This document shows positions 48,456 to 55,996 of a stretch of 64,000 nt of DNA, piece after piece. Within the stretch, counting starts at the first letter, position 1. Every line of letters starts with the position of its first letter. The DNA is taken from NCBI RefSeq assembly GCF_016741935.1, contig NZ_JAERRG010000031.1, forward strand, positions 48,500 to 112,499, read 5' to 3'. The stretch is from Streptomyces endocoffeicus (lineage in GTDB: Bacteria; Actinomycetota; Actinomycetes; Streptomycetales; Streptomycetaceae). The notes under the pieces are model-generated. The model saw nothing but the letters and a program-made list of their open reading frames with translations. It searched no databases and was not told where the DNA came from. A program made the position numbers and the translations under genes.

Positions 48456-51161
48456 ATGTTCCGCACGAAGCACAGATCCCGCAGGACACCGCTCATAGCC
48501 GTTCTCGCCGCGGCCGCCCTGTCCGCCGCTCCCCTCACGTTCGGCTCCGCCCCGGCCGTGGCCGGGCCCCGGCCCGAGGAGGGCCCGCCCACCATCACCC
48601 CGACCCCGCACACCGAGCAGCGACGCACCGACCGGATCACCATCACCCCTGCCGTCACGGTCGTCACCGGCTCGAAGTCCGACCCGGCCGCCGTGAAACT
48701 GACCACCGCCGCGCTGAAGGCGGCCGGTGCCCAGGACGTCACCACTGCCCGGCACACGCCCACGAGGTCCGACTCGCTGGCGGTCTATGTCGGCGGGCCG
48801 ACCGAGAACCCGGCGTCGGCGCCTGCGCTCGACGCTCTGCACACCGACGGACCGTCCGAGCTCGCCGCCGAGGGCTACGTCCTCGCCCTGGGCGGAAAGG
48901 GCGCCGGCCGCATCGTCCTGTCCGGCGCCGACCCGACCGGCACGTATTACGCGGCGCAGTCGCTGCGCCAGATACTTCCGCATCGGAAGACCGCCGGCGC
49001 CACCGTGCGCGGCCTCGCCGTGCGCGATTGGCCTTCGACACCGCTGCGCGGCGTCATCGAGGGCTTCTACGGCACCCCCTGGTCGCACAAGGCACGCCTG
49101 GACCAGCTCGACGACTACGGCAAGCACAAGATGAACATCTACGTGTACTCGCCGAAGGACGACCCGTATCTGCGCGCCAAATGGCGCGACGCCTACCCGG
49201 CCGACCAGCTTGCCCAGCTCAAGGAACTGGTGGACCGGGCGCGGGCGAGCCACGTCGAATTCACCTACGCACTCTCCCCCGGCCTCAGCGTCTGCTACAG
49301 CTCCGATGACGACCTCAAGGCCCTGACGGGCAAGTTCCAGACACTTTGGGACATCGGGGTGCGGCAGTTCGCCGTACCGCTGGACGACATCAGCTACACC
49401 GACTGGAACTGCGACGCGGACAAGGCGAAGTGGGGCACCGGCGGCGGCGCGGCCGGGCAGGCACAGGCGTACCTGCTCAACCGCGTCAACCAGCAGTTCG
49501 TCAAGACACACGAGGGCGCTCGGCCGCTGCAGATGGTGCCTACGGAGTACTACAACACCACCTCCACCCCCTACAAGACGGCTCTCGCCGGACAGCTCGA
49601 CAAGGACGTGCTGGTCGAGTGGACGGGCGAGGGCGTGGTGGCACCGACGATGACGGTGGATCAGGCGAAGAGGGCCAAGGAGGTCTTCGGGCACTCGATC
49701 CTGACCTGGGACAACTACCCCGTCAACGACTACGCGACTGGCCGGCTGTTCCTCGGCCCGTTCAGCGGTCGTGAGAAGGGCCTGGCCGAACAGCTGGCCG
49801 GAATCACCGCCAACCCGATGATCCAGCCGTACGCCTCGAAGCTCGCCCTGCACACCGTCGCCGACTACACGTGGAACGACTCGGCGTACGACCCCGGCGC
49901 GTCGTACACCAGCGCCGTCCAGGAAGCCGCGGGCGGGAACGCCCGTGTCGAGCGGGCGCTGCGGACGTTCACGGACGTCAACTACAGCTCGCCGGTCAAC
50001 TCGGTGGCGGCGCCGGAGCTGTCGACGCTGATGAAGGGCTACTGGACGGGCTCGGTTCCGGCGTCCCGGCTGAAGGCGGCGTTCGTGGCGCTCCGGGACG
50101 CGCCGGCGACCATCCGCGGCGGCGTCGAGAAGGGCTTCGCCGAGGACGCCGGACCATGGCTGGACTCGGCGCAGGCGTGGGGCGTGGCCGGGATCGCGGC
50201 AATGCGGATGCTGGAGGAGCAGCACGCCGGGCATACGGCCGCGGCCTGGACACTCCGCCAGCAGCTGCCCACCCTGATCGCAAAGGCGAAGTCGTACCGG
50301 TACACCGAGCTCGACGGCAACAAGGTCCCGGTGGTCATCGGGGACGGTGTCCTCGACCCGTTCTTCGCGAAGGTGCGGGACACATCCAACGCGCAGCTCG
50401 GCCTGGAGCCGCAGCCGACCGCCGCTACGGACCTGCCGGTGTACAACGGCAACACGGCGGACCGGATGTCGGACGGCGACGATTCCACGTACTTCTGGAG
50501 CAGCCGGTCACCGAAGACGGGCGAGGGCGTCAGCCTCGACCTCGGGGGTCAACAGCCGCTCGGCTCGGTGACGGTGGCCATGGGCAAGCCCGGCAGCACC
50601 GATGACTACCTGCACCAAGGCGTACTGGAGTACTCGTCGGACGGGAAGACCTGGCACGCGCTGGGCACGGAGTTCGACGGGAAGGCGACGTGGACGGCGG
50701 ACGTTCCGAGCGGGACGACCGCTCGGTACGTGCGCGTCCGCGCGACGGCCGACCAGGTGAACTGGCTGGCCGTCCGGGAGTTCACCGTGGCGCGGCCGGA
50801 CCGCCCCACGGTGAGCGGCCGCCCGGCCGCGGCGGACGGCAGCAGCCTGTCCGCTGCCGCGGACGGCGTCCCCGAGACCCCCTACCGTGCCGCCTCCGCG
50901 CCGGCTCCGGGCGACGCGCTCACGGTGACCTATCCGGCGCCGCACGCCGTGACCTCGGTGACAGTGCTGCGCCCGGACGACGCGACCGCCTCGAAGGCCC
51001 AGGTGCGTCTGCGCATCGACGGCAAGTGGCAAACTCTCGGCCCACTCGACGGCCCCGTCACGACGCGGCCCGCACCCGCCGGGGCGAGTGCGGACGCGGT
51101 GCGGCTCGTGTGGGACGACGGTTCGGCCGCGCCCGTGGTGAGCGAGGTGATCGTCAAGTAG
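48456..51161 (+). CDS. Secreted beta-N-acetylglucosaminidase (GH84, hyaluronidase/NagJ-like)
   Basis: A 901-aa exported enzyme that removes beta-linked GlcNAc by substrate-assisted catalysis. Signal peptide about residues 1-36 (AVA-GPRP). GH20b-like N-domain about 45-190 (YVLALGGKGAGRIVLSGADPTGTYYAAQSLRQIL). The GH84 barrel follows with RGVIEGFYGTPWSH (198-211) and the catalytic Asp pair D310/D311 in VPLDDIS. A helical domain is next. A carbohydrate-binding F5/8-type module covers about 665-780 (NTADRMSDGDDSTYFWSSRSPKTGEGVSLDL), with a further beta-domain to the end. GTGGAGG precedes ATG 48456. Its promoter carries a dre site and a strong terminator follows, so it is monocistronic. Confidence 0.95.
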   Translation: MFRTKHRSRRTPLIAVLAAAALSAAPLTFGSAPAVAGPRPEEGPPTITPTPHTEQRRTDRITITPAVTVVTGSKSDPAAVKLTTAALKAAGAQDVTTARHTPTRSDSLAVYVGGPTENPASAPALDALHTDGPSELAAEGYVLALGGKGAGRIVLSGADPTGTYYAAQSLRQILPHRKTAGATVRGLAVRDWPSTPLRGVIEGFYGTPWSHKARLDQLDDYGKHKMNIYVYSPKDDPYLRAKWRDAYPADQLAQLKELVDRARASHVEFTYALSPGLSVCYSSDDDLKALTGKFQTLWDIGVRQFAVPLDDISYTDWNCDADKAKWGTGGGAAGQAQAYLLNRVNQQFVKTHEGARPLQMVPTEYYNTTSTPYKTALAGQLDKDVLVEWTGEGVVAPTMTVDQAKRAKEVFGHSILTWDNYPVNDYATGRLFLGPFSGREKGLAEQLAGITANPMIQPYASKLALHTVADYTWNDSAYDPGASYTSAVQEAAGGNARVERALRTFTDVNYSSPVNSVAAPELSTLMKGYWTGSVPASRLKAAFVALRDAPATIRGGVEKGFAEDAGPWLDSAQAWGVAGIAAMRMLEEQHAGHTAAAWTLRQQLPTLIAKAKSYRYTELDGNKVPVVIGDGVLDPFFAKVRDTSNAQLGLEPQPTAATDLPVYNGNTADRMSDGDDSTYFWSSRSPKTGEGVSLDLGGQQPLGSVTVAMGKPGSTDDYLHQGVLEYSSDGKTWHALGTEFDGKATWTADVPSGTTARYVRVRATADQVNWLAVREFTVARPDRPTVSGRPAAADGSSLSAAADGVPETPYRAASAPAPGDALTVTYPAPHAVTSVTVLRPDDATASKAQVRLRIDGKWQTLGPLDGPVTTRPAPAGASADAVRLVWDDGSAAPVVSEVIVK

Positions 51162-51184
51162 CCGAGCGTGTCGTGAATGGTGCG

Positions 51185-51218
51185 GGGCGCGGGGAGCCGG
51201 CATCGGCTCCCCGCGCCC
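51185..51218 (+). terminator. Strong terminator of the GH84 gene
   Basis: Fifteen-bp perfect stem (51185-51199 and 51204-51218; core GCGCGGGGAGCCG / CGGCTCCCCGCGC) with a GCAT loop, 24 bp after the stop. Confidence 0.85.
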
Positions 51219-51430
51219 GCCCGCTGCCAGGCACCGGTAGACCGGGCCCCTGGTGCGCCAGGCGATGTCGCCGTGCTCGCCGATGAGTTCGTCGGGCGCG
51301 CCCACGAGGTCGGTGATGCCGGCGAAGAAGCGGTGTTCACAGAGGGTATCGGCGTCCCCGCTCCCGGGCGTGCGAGCACCCCGTTTCCAGTGGGGCGCCC
51401 TTCCCCATGTCCCTGCGACAGCCCCCGTCA
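51219..51430. other. Unassigned intergenic DNA, possible minus-strand gene fragment
   Basis: The gap between the GH84 terminator and the next promoter has no complete gene. A minus-strand frame reads DTLCEHRFFAGITDLVGAPD, then ELIGEHGDIAWRTRGPVYR (about 51350-51232), which looks protein-like but matches nothing I recognise. It has no start with a ribosome site. Confidence 0.3.
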
Positions 51431-51435
51431 GGGGG

Positions 51436-51493
51436 TTGGCGTTGCGGGCTCGCGTACCTAACGTAGAGGCCAAACATGAGCTCAGCTCACATT
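51436..51493 (+). promoter_or_regulatory. Promoter and operator motif of the M19-like gene
   Basis: TTGGCG (51436-51441), 17-bp spacer, TAACGT (51459-51464). Just downstream of the predicted start is ACATGAG-N6-TCACATT (51474-51493), whose two ends and spacing are identical to a site in front of the GH1 gene (54362-54381). The inner sequence TGAGCTCAGCTCA is itself palindromic. Confidence 0.75.
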
Positions 51494-51506
51494 AAGGATC
51501 AATGTG

Positions 51507-53573
51507 ATGTTCATGGTTCAACCTCCGCGCCGCGGGCTCAGGTCCCTCACGGTGGTCTTACTGTTCCTCTCCGCGATGGCCCTGGCACTCGGCCCGACGC
51601 CCAGCTCCGCGGCGGAGTCCAACTGGTGGGATCCGACCTCGCGGCCCACACCCGACGCTCAGATCGACGTCACGGGCGAGCCCTTCAAGGGCACCGACGC
51701 CCAGGGGCGCGTACGGGGCTTCGTCGACGCCCACGACCACATCATGGCCAACGAGGGCTTCGGCGGCCGACTGATCTGCGGCAAGCCGTTCTCGGAGCAG
51801 GGCGTCGCCGACGCGCTCAAGGACTGTCCCGAGCACTACCCCGACGGCTCACTCGCCATCTTCGACATGATCACCAAGGGCGGCGACGGCAGGCACGACC
51901 CCAACGGGTGGCCCACGTTCAAGGACTGGCCCGCCCACGACTCACTGACCCATCAGCAGAACTACTACGCCGGAATCGAGCGGGCCTGGCGCGGCGGCCA
52001 GCGGGTGCTGGTCAACAACCTGGTCACCAACGGAGTGATCTGCTCGGTCTACTTCTTCAAGGACCGCAGCTGCGACGAGATGACCGCCATCCGCCTCGAG
52101 GCGAAGAAGTCGTATGACCTGCAGTCCTACATCGACAAGATGTACGGCGGCCCGGGCAAGGGCTGGTTCCGGATCGTCACCGACAGCGCGCAGGCCCGCG
52201 AGGTCATCGAGCAGGGCAAACTGGCCGTCGTCCTGGGGGTCGAGACCTCCGAGCCGTTCGGCTGCAAGCAGATCCTGGACAAGGCGCAGTGCAGCGAGGA
52301 GGACATCGACCGCGGCCTGGACGAGCTGTACAAAGTGGGCGTGCGCAGCATGTTCCTGTGCCACAAGTTCGACAACGCCCTGTGCGGGGTGCGCTTCGAC
52401 TCCGGCGCCCTCGGTACGGCCATCAACGTCGGCCAGTTCCTGTCGACCGGCACCTTCTGGAAGACGGAGACCTGCCGCGGCCCGCAGCACGACAACCCCA
52501 TCGGCAACGCGGTAGCGCCGGAGGCGGAGAAGCGGCTTCCGAAGGGGGTGTCCGTCCCCACGTACGCCTCGGGCGCGCAGTGCAACACCCGCGGGCTGAC
52601 CGACCTGGGAGCGTACGCGGTGCGCGGCATGATGAAACGCAAGATGATGCTCGAAGTCGACCACATGAGCGTCAAGGCCGCGGATCAGGCCTTCGACATC
52701 CTCGAGTCCGAGTCGTACCCGGGCGTCATCTCCTCGCACAGCTGGATGGACGCGGGCTGGACCGAACGGCTCTACAAGCTCGGCGGGTTCATCGCCCAGT
52801 ACATGAGCGGCTCCGAGGCGTTCAGCGAGGAGGCCAAACGCACGGACGCGCTGCGCGAGAAGTACAAGGTCGGCTACGGCTACGGGACCGACATGAACGG
52901 TGTCGGCGGCTGGCCGGGCCCGCGGGGCGGGGATACCCCGAACCCGGTGAAGTACCCCTTCCGCAGCACGGACGGCGGCGCAGTGATCGACAAGCAGACC
53001 ACCGGCGAGCGCACATGGGACTTCAACACCGACGGCGCCGCGCACTACGGCATGGTCCCGGACTGGATCGAGGACATCCGGATCGTCGGCGGCCAAGGGG
53101 TCGTGGACGACCTCTTCTCGGGCGCCGAGTCCTACCTCCGCACCTGGGGGAACACCGAGAAGCACCATTCCGGGGAGAACCTGGCCTCGGGCGCGGCCGC
53201 CTCGGCGTCGTCATCGGAGTGGTGGAACCCGTTCGTCAGCTTCGCGCCCAGCAAGTCCGTGGACGGCGACATCGGCACCCGCTGGGCCAGCGAGTGGAAC
53301 GACGACCAGTGGCTGCGGATCGACCTCGGATCCGCGAAGCCGGTCAAGCGCGTCACCCTCGACTGGCAGGAGGCGTACGCGAAGTCGTACCGCGTCGAGC
53401 TGTCCGAAGACGGCACGAACTGGAAGACGGTGTGGTCCACGACCGCCGGTGACGGCGGCCTGGACACGGCACGTATCGCCGGAACTCAGGCGCGCTACCT
53501 ACGAATCAAGGGGCTGGAGCGCGGCACCCAGTGGGGCTACTCACTGCGCGAGGTCGGCGTCTACGCCAACTGA
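51507..53573 (+). CDS. Secreted M19-like metallohydrolase with C-terminal F5/8 module
   Basis: A 688-aa exported protein (ATG 51507, AAGGA 8 nt upstream; GTG 51504 and ATG 51513 are alternatives). Signal peptide about residues 1-36. The catalytic part resembles renal-dipeptidase (M19) enzymes: DAHDHIM (metal HxH), GVETSEP (bridging Glu), LCHKFDN, LEVDHMSVKAADQAF, ISSHSW and YGTDMNG supply the expected ligand series. It is about 200 residues longer than plain M19 enzymes, with large inserts. Residues about 560-688 form a discoidin (F5/8 C) carbohydrate-binding domain (SVDGDIGTRWASEWNDDQWLRIDLG). Such a sugar-binding tail suggests the substrate is attached to a glycan. Shares an operator-like motif with the TetR-GH1 locus. 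Confidence 0.85.
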   Translation: MFMVQPPRRGLRSLTVVLLFLSAMALALGPTPSSAAESNWWDPTSRPTPDAQIDVTGEPFKGTDAQGRVRGFVDAHDHIMANEGFGGRLICGKPFSEQGVADALKDCPEHYPDGSLAIFDMITKGGDGRHDPNGWPTFKDWPAHDSLTHQQNYYAGIERAWRGGQRVLVNNLVTNGVICSVYFFKDRSCDEMTAIRLEAKKSYDLQSYIDKMYGGPGKGWFRIVTDSAQAREVIEQGKLAVVLGVETSEPFGCKQILDKAQCSEEDIDRGLDELYKVGVRSMFLCHKFDNALCGVRFDSGALGTAINVGQFLSTGTFWKTETCRGPQHDNPIGNAVAPEAEKRLPKGVSVPTYASGAQCNTRGLTDLGAYAVRGMMKRKMMLEVDHMSVKAADQAFDILESESYPGVISSHSWMDAGWTERLYKLGGFIAQYMSGSEAFSEEAKRTDALREKYKVGYGYGTDMNGVGGWPGPRGGDTPNPVKYPFRSTDGGAVIDKQTTGERTWDFNTDGAAHYGMVPDWIEDIRIVGGQGVVDDLFSGAESYLRTWGNTEKHHSGENLASGAAASASSSEWWNPFVSFAPSKSVDGDIGTRWASEWNDDQWLRIDLGSAKPVKRVTLDWQEAYAKSYRVELSEDGTNWKTVWSTTAGDGGLDTARIAGTQARYLRIKGLERGTQWGYSLREVGVYAN

Positions 53574-53601
53574 GGCACCCGTGAGGCAGTGCCCATGGCC
53601 G

Positions 53602-53635
53602 GGGCCGGCCGGTTCTCTCCTGATCCGGCCGGCCC
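53602..53635. terminator. Bidirectional terminator between M19-like and TetR genes
   Basis: GGGCCGGCCGG (53602-53612) and CCGGCCGGCCC (53625-53635), 11-bp perfect stem, 12-nt loop, between convergent stops. Confidence 0.8.
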
Positions 53636-53710
53636 TCCCGGATCTGCCGCGCCTGCCCCCGGGCCGCCAACGACCCACCCCCACCGTGACGGCCACGAAG
53701 GCGTTGCCGG

Positions 53711-54334
53711 TCACCGGAGTCGATCGTTCAGATAGCTGTTGAGGACTCGTTTGCACTCAGCGATCAGCTGGGAGTCGCCCTGCGGATCGGCACGGAAGGC
53801 GAGTTTCAGCACGCTGTCCGCGCACTCCAGGGCCACCCGCACGGCGATCTCAAGTTCGGCGTCGCCCTGGCCACCGGTCAGGGAGGCGATCAGCGAGCGC
53901 AACCGCCCGGCGACCGCGGTGTTGTTGTCCCGGGTCGGCTCCAGGATATGGTCCTGCCCCGCCGCACCGAAGTCGACCACGCCGAACCCCGTGATCGTCC
54001 GGCGCATGGTGACGAACTCATCGACTGTGACGTCCACGATGCCCGGGATGCCTTCGGGCTCCTCGCGCTCCAGCCGGTCCGCGACCCGCTGCAAGAAGGA
54101 CTCCAGATTGCGGGCGGCAAGCGCACCGATCAACCCCTCCCTGTCGGAGAAGAACTGGTAAAGGGTGCCGATGGGCACCTCGGCTCTGCGGGCCACCTCC
54201 TTGGTGGTCAGCGCGGCATAGCCGACCTCGTCCAGGAGTTCGGCGCAGGCATCCAGCAGCCGTTCGAAGCGTTCGGCGCTGCGCTTCTGGACGGGCCGTC
54301 GGCGCAGCGTCCCCGCGATGCGATCTTGATTCAC
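53711..54334 (-). CDS. TetR-family regulator
   Basis: A 207-aa regulator. HTH at residues about 18-65: RSAERFERLLDACAELLDEVGYAALTTKEVARRAEVPIGTLYQFFSDREGL. A C-terminal all-helix ligand and dimer domain follows (ALECADSVLKLAFRADPQGDSQLIAECKRVLNSYL, TetR_C_17-like). Divergent from the GH1 gene, 61 bp apart, with the ACATGAG-N6-TCACATT motif in between. The same motif precedes the M19-like gene, so this TetR is the natural candidate repressor of both. Confidence 0.93.
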   Translation of the reverse strand: MNQDRIAGTLRRRPVQKRSAERFERLLDACAELLDEVGYAALTTKEVARRAEVPIGTLYQFFSDREGLIGALAARNLESFLQRVADRLEREEPEGIPGIVDVTVDEFVTMRRTITGFGVVDFGAAGQDHILEPTRDNNTAVAGRLRSLIASLTGGQGDAELEIAVRVALECADSVLKLAFRADPQGDSQLIAECKRVLNSYLNDRLR

Positions 54335-54361
54335 GCTTCCATCATCGCAGCGAGCAGACTA

Positions 54362-54381
54362 ACATGAGTCATCCTCACATT
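54362..54381. promoter_or_regulatory. Operator motif between TetR and GH1 genes
   Basis: ACATGAG-TCATCC-TCACATT. The 7-bp ends are identical in sequence, order and spacing to those at 51474-51493. Read as a dyad the half-sites are ACATGAG and AATGTGA. It lies just ahead of the GH1 ribosome site (CAGGAGG), where a bound repressor would block the GH1 transcript. Confidence 0.75.
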
Positions 54382-54395
54382 TCAGGAGGCTAGAT

Positions 54396-55730
54396 GTGAC
54401 ACTGGACCACCTCCCCGCGGACTTCGTCTGGGGCGCCTCGACGGCGTCGTACCAGATCGAGGGCGCCACCAAGGAGGACGGCCGCGGGCCGTCGGTATGG
54501 GACACCTTCACCGCCCGGCCCGGCATAGTCCGCGACGGGCACACCGGTGACGTGGCCTGCGACCACTACCACCGGTACGAGGAGGACATCGCGCTGATGG
54601 CCGAGGCGGGTCTCACCGGCTACCGCTTCTCCATCGCCTGGCCCCGGATCCAGCCGACCGGCACAGGTGAGGCCAACCTTCGGGGCCTGGACTTCTATGA
54701 CCGGCTGGTCGACGGCCTGCTCGCACGCGGCATCGAGCCTGTCCCGACCCTGTTCCACTGGGACCTCCCACAGGGCCTCGAGGACACCGGCGGCTGGCTG
54801 AACCGCGACACCGCGCACCGCTTCGCCGAGTACACCGCCATCATGGCCGACAGACTGGGCGACCGCGTCCTGAAGTGGATCACACTCAACGAGCCGTTCA
54901 TCCACATGGTCTGGGGCTACGGTCTCGGCACCCACGCACCGGGCCGCACCCTGTTCCTGGACTGCCTGCCGGTTGCCCACCACCAGCTGCTCGGCCATGG
55001 CCTGGCGCTGAGAGAGCTGCGGGCGCGCGGCCTCCAGGTGATGATCGCCAACAACTGCACCCCGGTCTGGCCCGCCTCGGACGCCCCCGCCGACCGCGCC
55101 GCCGCGCGAGCCTATGACAACCTGCACAACCGCCTGTTCAACGACCCGATCCTCACGGGCACCTACCCCGACCTGTCGGATTTCGGCGTGGACACGACCC
55201 TCGGCGGCTCCGTCCGGGACGGCGATCTCGAACTGATCTCGGCCCCCCTGAGCGCGCTCGGCATCAACTACTACAACCCGACCCGGATCCAGGCGCCGGC
55301 GTCCGAGGGGCTGCCGTTCGAAGAGGCCCCCATCGAGGGCTACCGCCGCACCGCCTTCGACTGGCCCGTCGTCCCCGACGGCCTACGGGAACTGCTCGTC
55401 GGCCTCAAGGAGCGATATCCGGCACTCCCGCCGGTCTACATCACGGAGAACGGCTGCTCGGCCGAGGACGTCGTCAACGCGGACGGCACCGTCCTCGACC
55501 TCGACCGCATCGACTACCTGGACACCCACCTCCGGGCCGTCGACGCCTCCGTGGCCCAGGGCGTGGACGTACGGGGCTACTTCACCTGGACCCTGATGGA
55601 CAACTTCGAATGGGCCGAGGGCTTCCACCAGCGCTTCGGTCTCGTCCACGTCGACCACGACACCCAGGTCCGCACCCCGAAGGCGTCCTTCGCGTGGTAC
55701 CGCGACCTCATCCGCGCTCAGCTCGGTTGA
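54396..55730 (+). CDS. GH1 beta-glucosidase
   Basis: A 444-aa retaining beta-glycosidase of normal length and with no signal peptide, so cytosolic. Acid/base Glu166 is in TLNEP and nucleophile Glu351 in YITENG. DFVWGASTASYQIEGA opens the protein and LMDNFEWAEGFHQRFGLVHVD closes the aglycone site. GTG 54396 has CAGGAGG upstream. It cleaves imported beta-glucosides or beta-galactosides. The TetR gene is divergent and the operator motif precedes it. Confidence 0.96.
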   Translation: MTLDHLPADFVWGASTASYQIEGATKEDGRGPSVWDTFTARPGIVRDGHTGDVACDHYHRYEEDIALMAEAGLTGYRFSIAWPRIQPTGTGEANLRGLDFYDRLVDGLLARGIEPVPTLFHWDLPQGLEDTGGWLNRDTAHRFAEYTAIMADRLGDRVLKWITLNEPFIHMVWGYGLGTHAPGRTLFLDCLPVAHHQLLGHGLALRELRARGLQVMIANNCTPVWPASDAPADRAAARAYDNLHNRLFNDPILTGTYPDLSDFGVDTTLGGSVRDGDLELISAPLSALGINYYNPTRIQAPASEGLPFEEAPIEGYRRTAFDWPVVPDGLRELLVGLKERYPALPPVYITENGCSAEDVVNADGTVLDLDRIDYLDTHLRAVDASVAQGVDVRGYFTWTLMDNFEWAEGFHQRFGLVHVDHDTQVRTPKASFAWYRDLIRAQLG

Positions 55731-55876
55731 GCCGCCCACCGCGCTCGCGCCGATTCCGTACGCGCTCCGCATGATCACGCCGGTCCACATACAGACCGTG
55801 TCGCGGTCGAGCCGCCCGGCCGCGATCACCCCATGGTGACCGGACACGTGACGATGGGGACAGCCGGGCAGCAGCC

Positions 55877-55924
55877 CTGGGAGTGAAGCCACCGACACAT
55901 GGAAATCGGTTGCCTCACTCCCAG
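55877..55924. terminator. Long bidirectional terminator between GH1 and the 1193-aa gene
   Basis: CTGGGAGTGA (55877-55886) pairs with TCACTCCCAG (55915-55924). Inside, GC/GC and ACCGA/TCGGT extend the stem to 17 bp with two mismatches and a 10-nt loop. It serves two convergent genes in a 266-bp gap with no other feature. Confidence 0.85.
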
Positions 55925-55996
55925 GTTCGCCGGGCCCGCGAGCCTGACGCCACCGACCTCGGCTATGAGAACCCAGCCGACGGATCCCGCCCCCGG

